Below, piece after piece: positions 35,280-45,310 of a stretch of DNA of 64,000 bases. The notes under the pieces were generated by a model. It was not told the DNA's origin, searched no databases, and was given only the letters and a program-made list of their open reading frames with translations. Origin of the DNA: an uncultured Caryophanales bacterium (GTDB lineage Bacteria > Bacillota_I > Bacilli_A > RFN20 > CAG-826); NCBI GenBank assembly GCA_946409515.1, contig CAMJWS010000002.1, positions 140,506-204,505 on the forward strand. The letters run 5' to 3'. A program made the translations under genes and the position numbers. Position 1 is the stretch's first letter. Each line of letters starts with the position of its first letter.

Positions 35280-37112
35280 TTATTTTATTTTCTTAAAGAT
35301 ACAAGCACCAAAGCTTGCAAGTTTGATGTTCATATGGGCTGGTAAACCTTCAAAGCTACCTGGTTCACTATCAACCGGTAAGCCGTTATATTGGTTATCC
35401 CCACCATAAACATCTTTATCCGAATTAAATATTTCTTCATATGTGCCACTTTCCATAAGTGGAATACCATATGATTCATAATAATTAGTGGTCATATTAA
35501 AGACGAAGACTAAAACATCGTCATTAACTTTCCTTTGGAAAGCATAGATACTATCATTCGCGTTATCAACCATTAACCAGTGGAAGTGTTCTGGGTTATG
35601 TTCCTCAAAATACATTGCTGGTTCATGTTGATAGATTCTATTTAAGTCTCTGACTAAACGAGACACACTATCATGAGCAGGGAAGCTCTTTAAAATCCAT
35701 GGTAATGATTTATTTTCATCCCATTCATCAAATGAGCCTAATTCATTACCCATGAAGTTAAGTTTCTTACCAGGATGAGCGAATTGATAAGTATATAAGT
35801 TTCTAATTAAACAGAACTTTTGATAATAGTCGCCCCACATCTTATTAATAATTGTGCCTTTACCATGTACGACTTCGTCGTGAGATAAAGGAAGCATAAA
35901 GTTATCACTATAGAAATAGGCCATAGAGAAGGTGATGTTATAGTGTTCCCATTTCTTATAAACTGGGTCTTTTGAATAATACTTCAACGTATCATTCATC
36001 CAGCCTAAGTCCCACTTATAGTCAAAGCCAAGACCACCATATTCTGTTGGTCTAGTGGTACCTGAATAAGCGGTACTATCTTCCGCAATCATCATCACAC
36101 TATCATGAGCGATATGGAGTTTAGCGTTCAATCTCTTAATGAATTCGACCGCACCGTCGTTTTGACCGATTGAGGAATCACCGTTGTAATAAATGATGTT
36201 ACTAACAGCATCCACTCTAACACCATCAAAATGGAAATAATCGACGAAATAATTCATCGCACTCATTAAGAAACTTCTCACTGGGTCTTTACCTAAATCA
36301 AATTGGTAACTACCCCAAGGAGAAACTCTCCATTTATTAGAATATTCATATAAATATGAACCATCGTATTTCGCTAGTGCCCACTTATCAGTGGCAAAAT
36401 GCACTGGGGCAAAGTCAATAATACAGCCAATACCCGCTTGATGGAGACGGTCCACTAATGACATAAGTTGGAAAGGATTACCATATCGAGAATCTATAGA
36501 AAAGAAGCCAGTTCCTTGATAACCCCATGAGCCATCAAATGGATATTGAATTAATGGCATAAATTCCACATGGGTAAAACCTGCTTCTTTAATATAAGGA
36601 ATAAGAGAATCCGCAACTTCTTCATAAGAAGGTTGATGACCATCTTCCGCTTTGCCTTTCCATGAACCTAAATGCATTTCATAAATGGACATAGGTTTAT
36701 CAAAGTTTCTTGTCCTAGATTTCATCCATGGATCATCATGCCAAGCGAAATTTCTAATATCGAATAAACGGGAACAAGTTCCTGGTCTTAATTCACTATA
36801 AAAAGCATATGGGTCGATTTTATCGACATATTTACCTTTGGCGTTTTTAAAATGGTATTTATAACATTGATAATTCTGTAAGCCTGGGATGGTCACTTCC
36901 CAAACGCCAGCATCATCAATCTTAGACATTTTGTCTTTACCGACATCCCAGTTATTCCATTCACCGATGACTGATACATCATCCGCCATTGGAGCGTATA
37001 AGCGGAAAGTGACATAGCCCTTTCCATCTTTTTCAATAAAGTGGGCACCGAAGTAGTTGTGAGCATCGATGCATTGACCATTGAGAAAGTCGTATAATAA
37101 ACCAAACGCCAT
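35280..37112 (-). CDS. glgB: 1,4-alpha-glucan branching enzyme
   Basis: This 610-residue GH13 enzyme has an N-terminal CBM48 domain (VTFRLYAPMADDVSVIGEWN), EMHLGSWKG, the catalytic nucleophile in YFHFDGVRVDAVSN, the acid/base Glu in MIAEDSTAYSG, and PLSHDEVVHGKG with the third carboxylate. It makes the alpha-1,6 branches of glycogen. AGAGGT precedes the ATG, and a TATAAT lies just upstream in the 265-base gap to ackA. It is first gene of glgB-glgP-dUTPase. Confidence 0.96.
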   Translation of the reverse strand: MAFGLLYDFLNGQCIDAHNYFGAHFIEKDGKGYVTFRLYAPMADDVSVIGEWNNWDVGKDKMSKIDDAGVWEVTIPGLQNYQCYKYHFKNAKGKYVDKIDPYAFYSELRPGTCSRLFDIRNFAWHDDPWMKSRTRNFDKPMSIYEMHLGSWKGKAEDGHQPSYEEVADSLIPYIKEAGFTHVEFMPLIQYPFDGSWGYQGTGFFSIDSRYGNPFQLMSLVDRLHQAGIGCIIDFAPVHFATDKWALAKYDGSYLYEYSNKWRVSPWGSYQFDLGKDPVRSFLMSAMNYFVDYFHFDGVRVDAVSNIIYYNGDSSIGQNDGAVEFIKRLNAKLHIAHDSVMMIAEDSTAYSGTTRPTEYGGLGFDYKWDLGWMNDTLKYYSKDPVYKKWEHYNITFSMAYFYSDNFMLPLSHDEVVHGKGTIINKMWGDYYQKFCLIRNLYTYQFAHPGKKLNFMGNELGSFDEWDENKSLPWILKSFPAHDSVSRLVRDLNRIYQHEPAMYFEEHNPEHFHWLMVDNANDSIYAFQRKVNDDVLVFVFNMTTNYYESYGIPLMESGTYEEIFNSDKDVYGGDNQYNGLPVDSEPGSFEGLPAHMNIKLASFGACIFKKIK

Positions 37113-37322
37113 AAGAAAGACCTCTATTATTTAATTATAATTAAAAATGAAAATAAATAAATTGAAGATTGAAAAAACTTTTCATAGAAAAGAATCGCCA
37201 TCTTAATAATGAGTTTACTTATTTATCAAATATTTAACCTATTTTCATCGATTTTTATATTCATTTTTAGCGTTTGAAAATGGCTATGATAAAAACTTAA
37301 TAATTCAAATTCATATAATGAA

Positions 37323-37351
37323 TTGAAAGAAATGGTCGTTTGTGCCATAAT
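37323..37351 (+). promoter_or_regulatory. Promoter of ackA
   Basis: TTGAAA (37323-37328), 17 bases and CATAAT (37346-37351) are followed by a leader with an AAAGGA ribosome site. The rest of the AT-rich gap from 37113 shows nothing else clear besides the glgB promoter. Confidence 0.75.
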
Positions 37352-37377
37352 ATGTAGTGCTTTGAAAGGATATTATT

Positions 37378-38577
37378 ATGGCTAAAGTAATGACAATTAA
37401 CTCTGGTAGCTCTTCATTGAAGTTCAAACTTTATGAAATGCCAGAAGAAAAAGTTTTATGTTCTGGTAACTGTGAAAGAATTGGTTTACCAGACGGTATT
37501 TTTACAATTAAATATGGTGATAAAAAGGATGTCACTAATCCAGCATTCCCAAATCATGGTGTTGCCGCTCAATTAGTGGTCAAATCTTTTATCGAAAAAG
37601 GTATTATTAAAGATTTTAATGAAATTAAGGCAATCGGTCACCGTATCGTTCAAGGCGGTAAGTACTTCAGTGCTTCTGCTTTATTTAACGAAGATACAGA
37701 AAAGAAGATCGAATCTTTAATTCCACTTGCCCCACTTCACAACGCCGCACACTTAACATGTTTTAGAGCCTTTAAAGAAGCTCTTCCAAACTGCCCAGCG
37801 ATTGCGACATTTGATACCGCTTTCCATCAAACAATGGAACCAGCGGACTATACATTCCCAATTCCTTATGAATTAACAGAAAAATATGACATCCGTAGAT
37901 ATGGTGCGCACGGCACATCTCATAAATACCTAGCCCAAGAAGGCGCTAAATATTTACCAGGTGTGGAACATCCACGTATTATCTCTTGTCACATTGGTTC
38001 AGGTGCTTCCATTACTGCAATTAAAGATGGTAAATGTGTTGCTACATCAATGGGCTTAACACCTTTAGGTGGTATCATGATGGGTACACGTACTGGTGAT
38101 ATGGATCCATCCGTTTTCAACTATGTTGTTAGTGTGACAGGTAAGTCCGCGGAAGAAGTTTACCAAATGTTCAATAAGAAGTCTGGTTTCTTAGGTGTCT
38201 CTGGCATTTCTAATGACTCTAGAGATGTTCTTGCCGCTGCGGAAGCTGGTGATAAACACGCTATCTTAGCTAACGAAATCTTCAACAGAAGAATTGCCGA
38301 TTTTATCGGTCAATATTATGTGAGATTAGGTGGTTGTGACTTAATCATCTTCTCCGCTGGTATTGGTGAAAATGAGCCAAGAACTAGAAGAGATGTTTGT
38401 AAGTTGCTTGAAGAAGCCTTTGGTGTGAAGATTGATAACGATCTCAACATGACATTACGTGGTAAAGAAGCTTTAATCTCCACTGCTGATAGTAAGATTA
38501 AAGTCGCTATCATCCCAACTGATGAAGAAGTGATGATTGCCCGTGATGCCTACGATATGTGTGTGAAAGGTAAATAA
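37378..38577 (+). CDS. ackA: Acetate kinase
   Basis: This 399-residue ASKHA-fold kinase has MTINSGSSSLKFKLYEM, GHRIVQGG, FDTAFHQTM (catalytic Asp), RRYGAHGTSHKYLA, SCHIGSGASI and FSAGIGENEP. It makes ATP and acetate from acetyl phosphate, a fermentation step. The start follows AAAGGATATTATT. nrnA follows after one base, so they share a transcript; pta is not in the window. Confidence 0.98.
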   Translation: MAKVMTINSGSSSLKFKLYEMPEEKVLCSGNCERIGLPDGIFTIKYGDKKDVTNPAFPNHGVAAQLVVKSFIEKGIIKDFNEIKAIGHRIVQGGKYFSASALFNEDTEKKIESLIPLAPLHNAAHLTCFRAFKEALPNCPAIATFDTAFHQTMEPADYTFPIPYELTEKYDIRRYGAHGTSHKYLAQEGAKYLPGVEHPRIISCHIGSGASITAIKDGKCVATSMGLTPLGGIMMGTRTGDMDPSVFNYVVSVTGKSAEEVYQMFNKKSGFLGVSGISNDSRDVLAAAEAGDKHAILANEIFNRRIADFIGQYYVRLGGCDLIIFSAGIGENEPRTRRDVCKLLEEAFGVKIDNDLNMTLRGKEALISTADSKIKVAIIPTDEEVMIARDAYDMCVKGK

Positions 38578-38578
38578 T

Positions 38579-39574
38579 ATGAAACTTGATTCCACTCTTG
38601 CTAATTTCATCAAACCAAACAAGAAAGAAATCACTCGTATTTTAAGCGCGATTAAACGCTATGATAGGATTGCTATTTTTAGACATGCAATGCCTGACTT
38701 TGATGCCCTTGGTTCACAAATGGGTTTAGCCACTTGGCTTAAAGATAATTTCCCAAATAAAGAAATCCATGTTCTTGGTGATAACCATGTGACATTCACC
38801 CCACGTCTATATCCTGAAATGGATCGTTTACCTGAGGAGTGGTTCAAAGAACCATTCTTAGCCATTATTTTAGATACCGCGAACACTTCTCGTATTAGCG
38901 ATCCAAGATGGAAAAAGGCTAAATTTAAAATTAAAATTGACCACCACCCAGAAGTGGAAAAATATGGCAAAGTGCAAGTTGTTAGAACTGATGCTTGTGC
39001 CGCTGCAGAAATTCTTACTGATATCTTACTCTCCTTTAAAGGAAACTATGTTTTAAGTAAGCAAGCCGCTTCATACCTATATTCTGGTATTGCTGGTGAT
39101 TCTGGTAGATTCCAATATTCATCTACCTCAAAAGCAACATTCATCACCGCTTCTTATTTATTAGAAGCCGGTATTGACTTAAGTGAAGTCTATAACAGAA
39201 TGTATCAAAAGAAACTTGATGACTTAAAAGTCACCGCTTATATCCTTAATCACTTCTCTGTTTCTGAACATGGTGTGGCCTATTATGTCCTTGAAGACAA
39301 GATTCAAAAAGAACTTAATATCACCACTGAAAGAGGCAAAGAAAACGTTAACCTATTTTCTAACATTGAAGGTATCAATGCTTGGTGCTCTATTACTGAG
39401 GATCCAAAAGATAACTGTTGGAGAGTCTCAATTAGAAGTAAAGGCAAAGCCATCAACGGTGTCGCTGCGAAATGGGAAGGCGGCGGTCACGCCCAAGCTA
39501 GTGGCGCAAAGATTGATAACTTAAATCAACTTCCAGCTTTCATTAAAGACTTGGATGACTTGTTCCTAGAATAA
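38579..39574 (+). CDS. nrnA: DHH/DHHA1 phosphoesterase, NrnA-like
   Basis: This 331-residue protein has the DHH motifs FRHAMPDFDALGSQMGL, FLAIILDTANTSRI, KIDHHPEVEKYG and YSGIAGDSGRFQY. The C-terminal DHHA1 domain has GGGHAQASGA. NrnA enzymes degrade short RNA (nanoRNA) and pAp, and some cleave cyclic-di-AMP products. It lies one base after ackA and ends at a strong terminator. Confidence 0.9.
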   Translation: MKLDSTLANFIKPNKKEITRILSAIKRYDRIAIFRHAMPDFDALGSQMGLATWLKDNFPNKEIHVLGDNHVTFTPRLYPEMDRLPEEWFKEPFLAIILDTANTSRISDPRWKKAKFKIKIDHHPEVEKYGKVQVVRTDACAAAEILTDILLSFKGNYVLSKQAASYLYSGIAGDSGRFQYSSTSKATFITASYLLEAGIDLSEVYNRMYQKKLDDLKVTAYILNHFSVSEHGVAYYVLEDKIQKELNITTERGKENVNLFSNIEGINAWCSITEDPKDNCWRVSIRSKGKAINGVAAKWEGGGHAQASGAKIDNLNQLPAFIKDLDDLFLE

Positions 39575-39589
39575 AGAAAATTTGAACTT

Positions 39590-39616
39590 AAAAAGGTGCC
39601 ACTAAGGTACCTTTTT
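39590..39616 (+). terminator. Terminator of ackA-nrnA
   Basis: An 11-bp stem (one G-U) AAAAAGGTGCC/GGTACCTTTTT with a 5-base loop ends in a T run. Confidence 0.85.
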
Positions 39617-39642
39617 TCTTTCTCTTTTATGCGCAAGTGCGC

Positions 39643-39654
39643 TACAATAGGAGC
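39643..39654 (+). promoter_or_regulatory. -10 element and start-adjacent box of dnaE
   Basis: TACAAT (39643-39648) is followed by AGGAGC and the ATG. GGAG is one base from the ATG, too close for normal use. A small palindrome (GCGCA-AG-TGCGC) lies just upstream. The same layout precedes the gene at 3068. Confidence 0.55.
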
Positions 39655-42600
39655 ATGAATAACTTCGTCCCACTTCGTGTTGTCTCTTGCTATTCTTTTC
39701 TTCAAAGTGGTTTGACTATTGAAAGAATTGCCACTGGCGTTAATAAAAACGCCTATTTTGGTGTGGGACTATGTGATAAAGGTGTCTTATATGGTGTTCC
39801 TTCTTTTATCAAAGCGATGGAAGCTTTAGGAAAGCCCACTATTATTGGTTTAGAAATTAAATTAGATGATGACACTTTGGGAGTATACGCTATTAACGAA
39901 GAAGGCTATCGTAATTTATTAAAGATTTCTACAGCGATTCAAAAGAAAGAATTCGATAGAAAGTTTTTTGAAGAACACACTAAAGGATTATTAGCCGTTA
40001 TTGAAACATCGAATGGCAAATTTAAAGAACTTTTCGTAGAAAAGAATGATGGCTTTAATAGATACTTATTAAATTGGAACAATCTCTTTAAGAGTGGTTT
40101 TTATCTTGGTATTGAAGTCGTTAAGAAAGAAGATGTGAAATACGCTAATAGCGTTAGAAAGTTTGCAAGTGAACATTCTTATGAGACAGTAGCGTTCCCA
40201 CAAATCAGATATCTTAAAAAAGACGACGCGATCGTTTTAAGAATTGCTGAAGCAATCGCTAATGAAGAGCAGATTAAAGATAAGAAAGCGATTGGTCAAG
40301 AATACTTCATGACTATTGCGGATTATCAAAAAATCTATACTCCTAAAGAAATCTTGAACACCCAAAAGATCTTAGAGAAATCTAAGTTTGATTTCCATCA
40401 GAAAAGAGGGGAACTATTCCACTACCCTGTGGAAGATAGTCCTAAGGCTTTAAAAGATAACTGTTACCAGGCATTAAACAAATTTGGTTTAGATAAAAAC
40501 GAGGAGTACACTAAGCGCTTAGATTATGAATTAGAAACAATTAATTCTCTTGGGTACGCTGATTATTTCCTTATTGTTCAAGACTATGTTAGCTTTGCTA
40601 AAAACTACGATATTATCGTTGGTCCAGGTAGAGGTAGCGCTGCTGGTAGCTTAGTCTCATATTTATTAAATATTACTGAAATTGATCCACTTAAAAATGG
40701 TTTACAGTTTGAAAGATTCTTGAATCCATATCGTAAGACAATGCCTGATATTGACGTTGACTTTATGGATATTAAGCGTGACTTAGTTGTGGATTATATG
40801 CGTGAAAAATACGGTAATGAGCATGTCGCTAATATCGTTACTTTCCAAACAATTCAGGCTAAACAATCTCTTAGAGATATAGGTAGAGTATATGGCTATT
40901 CAAATAACGATATAGACTTATTATCTAAACGTATCACTAATCCTAAATATTCTCTTAGAGAAGCATACAAGAAATTACCTGAATTTAAAAAACTTGTAGA
41001 TAGTGATAACTACTATCTAGAGATTGTCTCCTTAGCGAGTAAGATTGAGGGCCTTATTAGACAAAGTGGCTTACACGCTGCTGGTATCATTTTAAATAAC
41101 GATTCCTTAGAGGAAGCTTTACCAATCCTCACCGATTTTAATAACCACTACATCTCGCAATATGAAATGGGTTACTTAGAAGAGCAAGGCTTCTTAAAGA
41201 TGGACTTCTTAGGGCTTAGAAACTTAACCACGATTGATTATTGTGTTGACTTAATCAAAAAGAACAACCCTAACGCTGATATAGATGTTAAGCACATTCC
41301 ATATGATGACCCTAATGTTTATAAGTTAATTGCCACTCTTCAAACAATGGGTGTTTTCCAACTTGAAAGCTCTGGTATGAAAAGAGCGATATCAATTCTT
41401 AAGCCTAACTGCTTTAATGATATCGTCGCTTTATTAGCCTTATTTAGACCAGGGCCAATGGATTCCATCAATACTTACGCTAAGCGTAAAGAAGGTAAAG
41501 AAAAGATTATCTATGATGATCCATGTCTTGAACCAATCTTAAAAGAAACTTATGGCATTATTGTCTATCAAGAACAAGTCAATATGATTGCCACCACTAT
41601 GGCGGGTTTCTCGATGGGCGAAGCCGATATGTTTAGAAGAGCGATATCAAAGAAAGATATCGATAAACTTTTAGAAAGTGAAAAAGCCTTTATTGAAGGC
41701 TCTATTAAACAAGGCCATAGTGAAAAGACAGCGAAGAAAGTCTTTGACTTTATTAAGAAGTTTGCTAACTATGGCTTTAATAAATCTCACTCGGTAGCCT
41801 ATTCTGTTATCGCTTGCCAAATGGCCTATCTCAAGTATTACTATCCACTTGAATTCTATGCCGCTATTTTAGAAACAAGTAGCTCTACGAGTGACACTAA
41901 GTTCAATGAATATGTTAGTGAAATGAAGCAAAGAAATATTGCGATTATTTCCCCTAATATCAATAAGTCTGCGAAAGACTTTGTCGTACAAAAAGAAGGT
42001 TTATTATTCCCATTAAGCGCCATTAAAGGCATTAATGAACTATTTGTTAATGCGATATTAGAAGAAAGAAATAATAACGGTGAATATAAGGACTTCTTTG
42101 ATTTTGTTGGAAGAATGTATAGATACAAGATTAATGAAGCCCAAATTAATAAATTAATTGACGCTGGATGTTTTGATACATTCAATCCATCAAGAGCGTC
42201 CTTTAGAGCGAGTATTAGAAGTGCATTGCAATATTCTGAACTTGTCTTTAAAGAAAATGACCAACTTAATATTGGATTCTCTGATTTGATTAGTCCATAT
42301 CTCATCGAAGATCATGATGATCCATTAGAGAATTTAGATAAAGAATATGAAGTCTTAGGAATTATGCTTTCTAATAATCCTCTCCACTACAAGGGAGATA
42401 TCTTAAGAGCGAAGAAAGTCACACCGATTATTGAGGCTAAAAACGAATTTAACGCGGTTATAGCCGGTATGATTAGAAGTGTGAAAACAATCACCACTAA
42501 GAAAGGCGCCACAATGGCGTTTATCAAGATAATGGATGAGACTGATGAAATCGAACTCACCTTATTCCCTGAAGCTTATCAGGAAGGTATTTCATTATTA

Positions 42601-42696
42601 GAAAAGAATTCTTTAATCATCGCCACTATTAAACGAGAAAAACGCGATGATAATTATGACTTTATTTGTAATAAAGTAGAACCATTAGAGGAATAG
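39655..42696 (+). CDS. dnaE: DNA polymerase III alpha subunit DnaE
   Basis: This 1013-residue C-family polymerase has its palm with VGPGRGSAAGSLVSYLL, PDIDVDFMDIKRD and FRPGPMDSINTYAKRK. The helix-hairpin-helix region and a C-terminal OB domain (VIAGMIRSVKTITTKKGATM) follow. The N-terminal PHP domain is degenerate: the usual H-x-H region reads LRVVSCYSFL, so metal binding and proofreading are unlikely. In Bacilli DnaE extends primers and PolC does the bulk synthesis; polC is not in this window. The start MNNFVPL is preferred. polA follows after 3 bases. Confidence 0.96.
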   Translation: MNNFVPLRVVSCYSFLQSGLTIERIATGVNKNAYFGVGLCDKGVLYGVPSFIKAMEALGKPTIIGLEIKLDDDTLGVYAINEEGYRNLLKISTAIQKKEFDRKFFEEHTKGLLAVIETSNGKFKELFVEKNDGFNRYLLNWNNLFKSGFYLGIEVVKKEDVKYANSVRKFASEHSYETVAFPQIRYLKKDDAIVLRIAEAIANEEQIKDKKAIGQEYFMTIADYQKIYTPKEILNTQKILEKSKFDFHQKRGELFHYPVEDSPKALKDNCYQALNKFGLDKNEEYTKRLDYELETINSLGYADYFLIVQDYVSFAKNYDIIVGPGRGSAAGSLVSYLLNITEIDPLKNGLQFERFLNPYRKTMPDIDVDFMDIKRDLVVDYMREKYGNEHVANIVTFQTIQAKQSLRDIGRVYGYSNNDIDLLSKRITNPKYSLREAYKKLPEFKKLVDSDNYYLEIVSLASKIEGLIRQSGLHAAGIILNNDSLEEALPILTDFNNHYISQYEMGYLEEQGFLKMDFLGLRNLTTIDYCVDLIKKNNPNADIDVKHIPYDDPNVYKLIATLQTMGVFQLESSGMKRAISILKPNCFNDIVALLALFRPGPMDSINTYAKRKEGKEKIIYDDPCLEPILKETYGIIVYQEQVNMIATTMAGFSMGEADMFRRAISKKDIDKLLESEKAFIEGSIKQGHSEKTAKKVFDFIKKFANYGFNKSHSVAYSVIACQMAYLKYYYPLEFYAAILETSSSTSDTKFNEYVSEMKQRNIAIISPNINKSAKDFVVQKEGLLFPLSAIKGINELFVNAILEERNNNGEYKDFFDFVGRMYRYKINEAQINKLIDAGCFDTFNPSRASFRASIRSALQYSELVFKENDQLNIGFSDLISPYLIEDHDDPLENLDKEYEVLGIMLSNNPLHYKGDILRAKKVTPIIEAKNEFNAVIAGMIRSVKTITTKKGATMAFIKIMDETDEIELTLFPEAYQEGISLLEKNSLIIATIKREKRDDNYDFICNKVEPLEE

Positions 42697-42699
42697 ATT

Positions 42700-45300
42700 A
42701 TGCCAAAGATTACAATCATTGATGGAAACTCCTTGCTCTTTAGAGCATACTTCGCTACAGCGTATCCTGGTGTCGAGATTATGCGCACACAAGATGGTAC
42801 GCCCACTAACGCTATTTTTGCTTTCTCTAGCATGATCAATAAGATTTTATCCACCCTTAAAAAAGATGAGGGTTTAATGGTTGCTTTTGACGCTGGTAAA
42901 GATACTTTTAGAAAAGAACAACTTGAATCATATAAAGCTAATAGAAAACCAACTCCAGAAGATTTAGTAAGACAGTTCCCAATGGCTAGAGACTTCTTAA
43001 AAGCTCTTGGTATTTTCCAATTTGAGCAACATGGTTTTGAAGGCGATGATATTGCTGGTACTGTCGCTAAACTCGCCGAAAAAGAAGGCTATCAAGTTAC
43101 GATCTACACAAGTGATAGAGACTTCCTTCAACTCGTTGATAATAACATCACTGTTAATATCATTAGAAAAGGTATGTCTGATATCGTAGCGATGACTCCT
43201 GAAGTTGTTAAAGAAACGTACGGTTTTGAACCACTTCAAATCATTGATTATAAAGGCCTTAGAGGTGACGCGAGTGATAACCTACCAGGTATTAAAGGTG
43301 TAGGTGAAAAAACCGCGGTTAAATTAATCCAAGAATATGGTAGTTTTGATAATATTATTGCTCATGCGAGTGAGATTAAAGGTAAGCTTGGTGAGGCTAT
43401 TATTGCCGACCAAGAAACAGGTAGATTATCAAGAGATTTAGCCATTATTATAACTGATGTTCCGCTTCCATTCGGCATGAGTGACATTATTTATCGTGGC
43501 TATGATTTTTCTTCAATCAGTGAATACTGCCAAAAATATGAACTTAAACAGTTTATGTCCAAGATTAACCAAAAATGGAAAAGGGTTAATCTAGAAGAAA
43601 CCGAAATAAATGTTACAACCGTTTCTTCGTTCAAAGAAATCGGTTCTCCAAAAGAAGTTGGCCTTGCTTTAGATTATGCAGACGACAATTATTCAATCGG
43701 TTCTTTATATGGCCTTGCGATTGCTATTGAATCAGGTAATTATTACATCGGTTTAGATGATTTGAAGAAAGACAAATATGCTTTAGAATTACTCAAAAAC
43801 CCCGATATTAAAAAGTATTGTTCTGACTATAAAGCCATAAAGGTCGCATTGGCTAAGAATGGCATTGAGATTAATGGTCTTTTCTTTGATTTGTTAGTTG
43901 CTTCATATTTGGTTGACAGTTCCTTAAATCAAAACGATATCGAAATTGCTATGCGCATTTATGGAATCGATATTTCTTCTAGCGGAGAGACTTTGTCTCT
44001 TTTCACAAATGAAGATCCTAAAAAGACCGCAAGGATTGCTTTCTTTAGCTGGAAATTATATGAAAGAATCATCAAGGAATTAGAGGAAAAAGGTTCCTTA
44101 AAACTATATAACGAATTAGAAACACCACTTATCGATACCCTCGCAGATATGGAAATCGAAGGATTCCCATTAGATGCTAAAGTATTGGATGAATTTGGTG
44201 ATGAATATAAAAAGAAAGCTAAAGAGTTAGAAGAAGAAATCTACGCTTTAGCGGGTGAGAAATTTAACATTGCCTCCCCTAAACAAATTGGTGAAATCTT
44301 ATTCAATAAATTAGGGTTATACGCTAATAAGAAGTTATCCACTTCTGTTGATTCTTTAAAAGAAATTGCGGACGAACACCCTATCGTAAATAAGATTTTA
44401 GAATATCGTAAATATTTCAAATTAATCACTACTTACGTTGAGGGTTTAAAGAAGCATATTTATCCAGACGGCAAGATCTATGCGAAGTTTAATCAGGCAT
44501 TGACCACTACTGGAAGATTATCTTCTTCTGAACCAAATTTACAAAATATATCCGTTAGAGATGAAGAAGGCAAACTCATTAGAAAAGCCTTCTATTATCC
44601 AGATGAAAACTATGAGATTTTATCCCTTGACTATTCACAAATCGAACTAAGAGTTTTGGCTACTTTAAGTAACTGCCAAGGCTTAAAAGATGTCTTCCTC
44701 TCTCATGAAGATATTCATAGCGCAACTGCTAAGAAAATATTTAACCTTCAAGGAGAACCAACTCCATTACAAAGAAGAAAGGCTAAAACCGTTAACTTTG
44801 GGGTGGTATATGGTATCTCTGATTGGGGCTTAGCAGAGCAACTTGAAATCGGTCCTAAAGAAGCTAGAGAAATCATTAATTCTTTCTATAGTTCTTATCC
44901 AGAAGTTGCTACTTTCTTCCAACGTATCGTAGCAGACGCTACTAGAGATGGATATGTCTCCACTTTATTAGGAAGGCGTAGATACTTAAGAGAATTACAT
45001 GATGCGAATTATAACGTTAGAGAATCCGCAAAAAGAGCGGCTATGAATGCTCCCGTTCAAGGTACGGCTGCGGACTTGATTAAGTATGCAATGAATAAAG
45101 TCCATCAAGCTTTGCTTGATAATAAGTTAGAAACTCGTATGATTTGTCAAATCCATGACGAACTTATCTTTAGAGTTCCTAAGAAGGAAAAAGAAACTGC
45201 TTATAAATTAATTAAGGATATTATGGAGAATGCCTTACTTATCGATGTGCCATTAGAAGTTGATGGCGGTTTCGGTAGGGATTGGTATTCCGCGAAATAG
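42700..45300 (+). CDS. polA: DNA polymerase I
   Basis: This 866-residue enzyme has the 5'-3' exonuclease domain (IIDGNSLLFRAYFA, about 1-290, with ASDNLPGIKGVGEKTA) and the polymerase domain (TTGRLSSSEPNLQNI, LSLDYSQIELRVLA, RRKAKTVNFGVVYGIS, QIHDELIFRV). The middle 3'-5' exonuclease-like domain lacks the acidic active-site residues, as in Bacillus. It handles Okazaki fragment processing and repair. It is in a run with dnaE upstream and mutM-coaE 10 bases downstream. Confidence 0.97.
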   Translation: MPKITIIDGNSLLFRAYFATAYPGVEIMRTQDGTPTNAIFAFSSMINKILSTLKKDEGLMVAFDAGKDTFRKEQLESYKANRKPTPEDLVRQFPMARDFLKALGIFQFEQHGFEGDDIAGTVAKLAEKEGYQVTIYTSDRDFLQLVDNNITVNIIRKGMSDIVAMTPEVVKETYGFEPLQIIDYKGLRGDASDNLPGIKGVGEKTAVKLIQEYGSFDNIIAHASEIKGKLGEAIIADQETGRLSRDLAIIITDVPLPFGMSDIIYRGYDFSSISEYCQKYELKQFMSKINQKWKRVNLEETEINVTTVSSFKEIGSPKEVGLALDYADDNYSIGSLYGLAIAIESGNYYIGLDDLKKDKYALELLKNPDIKKYCSDYKAIKVALAKNGIEINGLFFDLLVASYLVDSSLNQNDIEIAMRIYGIDISSSGETLSLFTNEDPKKTARIAFFSWKLYERIIKELEEKGSLKLYNELETPLIDTLADMEIEGFPLDAKVLDEFGDEYKKKAKELEEEIYALAGEKFNIASPKQIGEILFNKLGLYANKKLSTSVDSLKEIADEHPIVNKILEYRKYFKLITTYVEGLKKHIYPDGKIYAKFNQALTTTGRLSSSEPNLQNISVRDEEGKLIRKAFYYPDENYEILSLDYSQIELRVLATLSNCQGLKDVFLSHEDIHSATAKKIFNLQGEPTPLQRRKAKTVNFGVVYGISDWGLAEQLEIGPKEAREIINSFYSSYPEVATFFQRIVADATRDGYVSTLLGRRRYLRELHDANYNVRESAKRAAMNAPVQGTAADLIKYAMNKVHQALLDNKLETRMICQIHDELIFRVPKKEKETAYKLIKDIMENALLIDVPLEVDGGFGRDWYSAK

Positions 45301-45310
45301 GTTGATAGTT

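Noticed and set aside
37113-37377. Replication origin in the glgB-ackA gap
   Set aside because: It is AT-rich and genes diverge from it, but no DnaA boxes are present.
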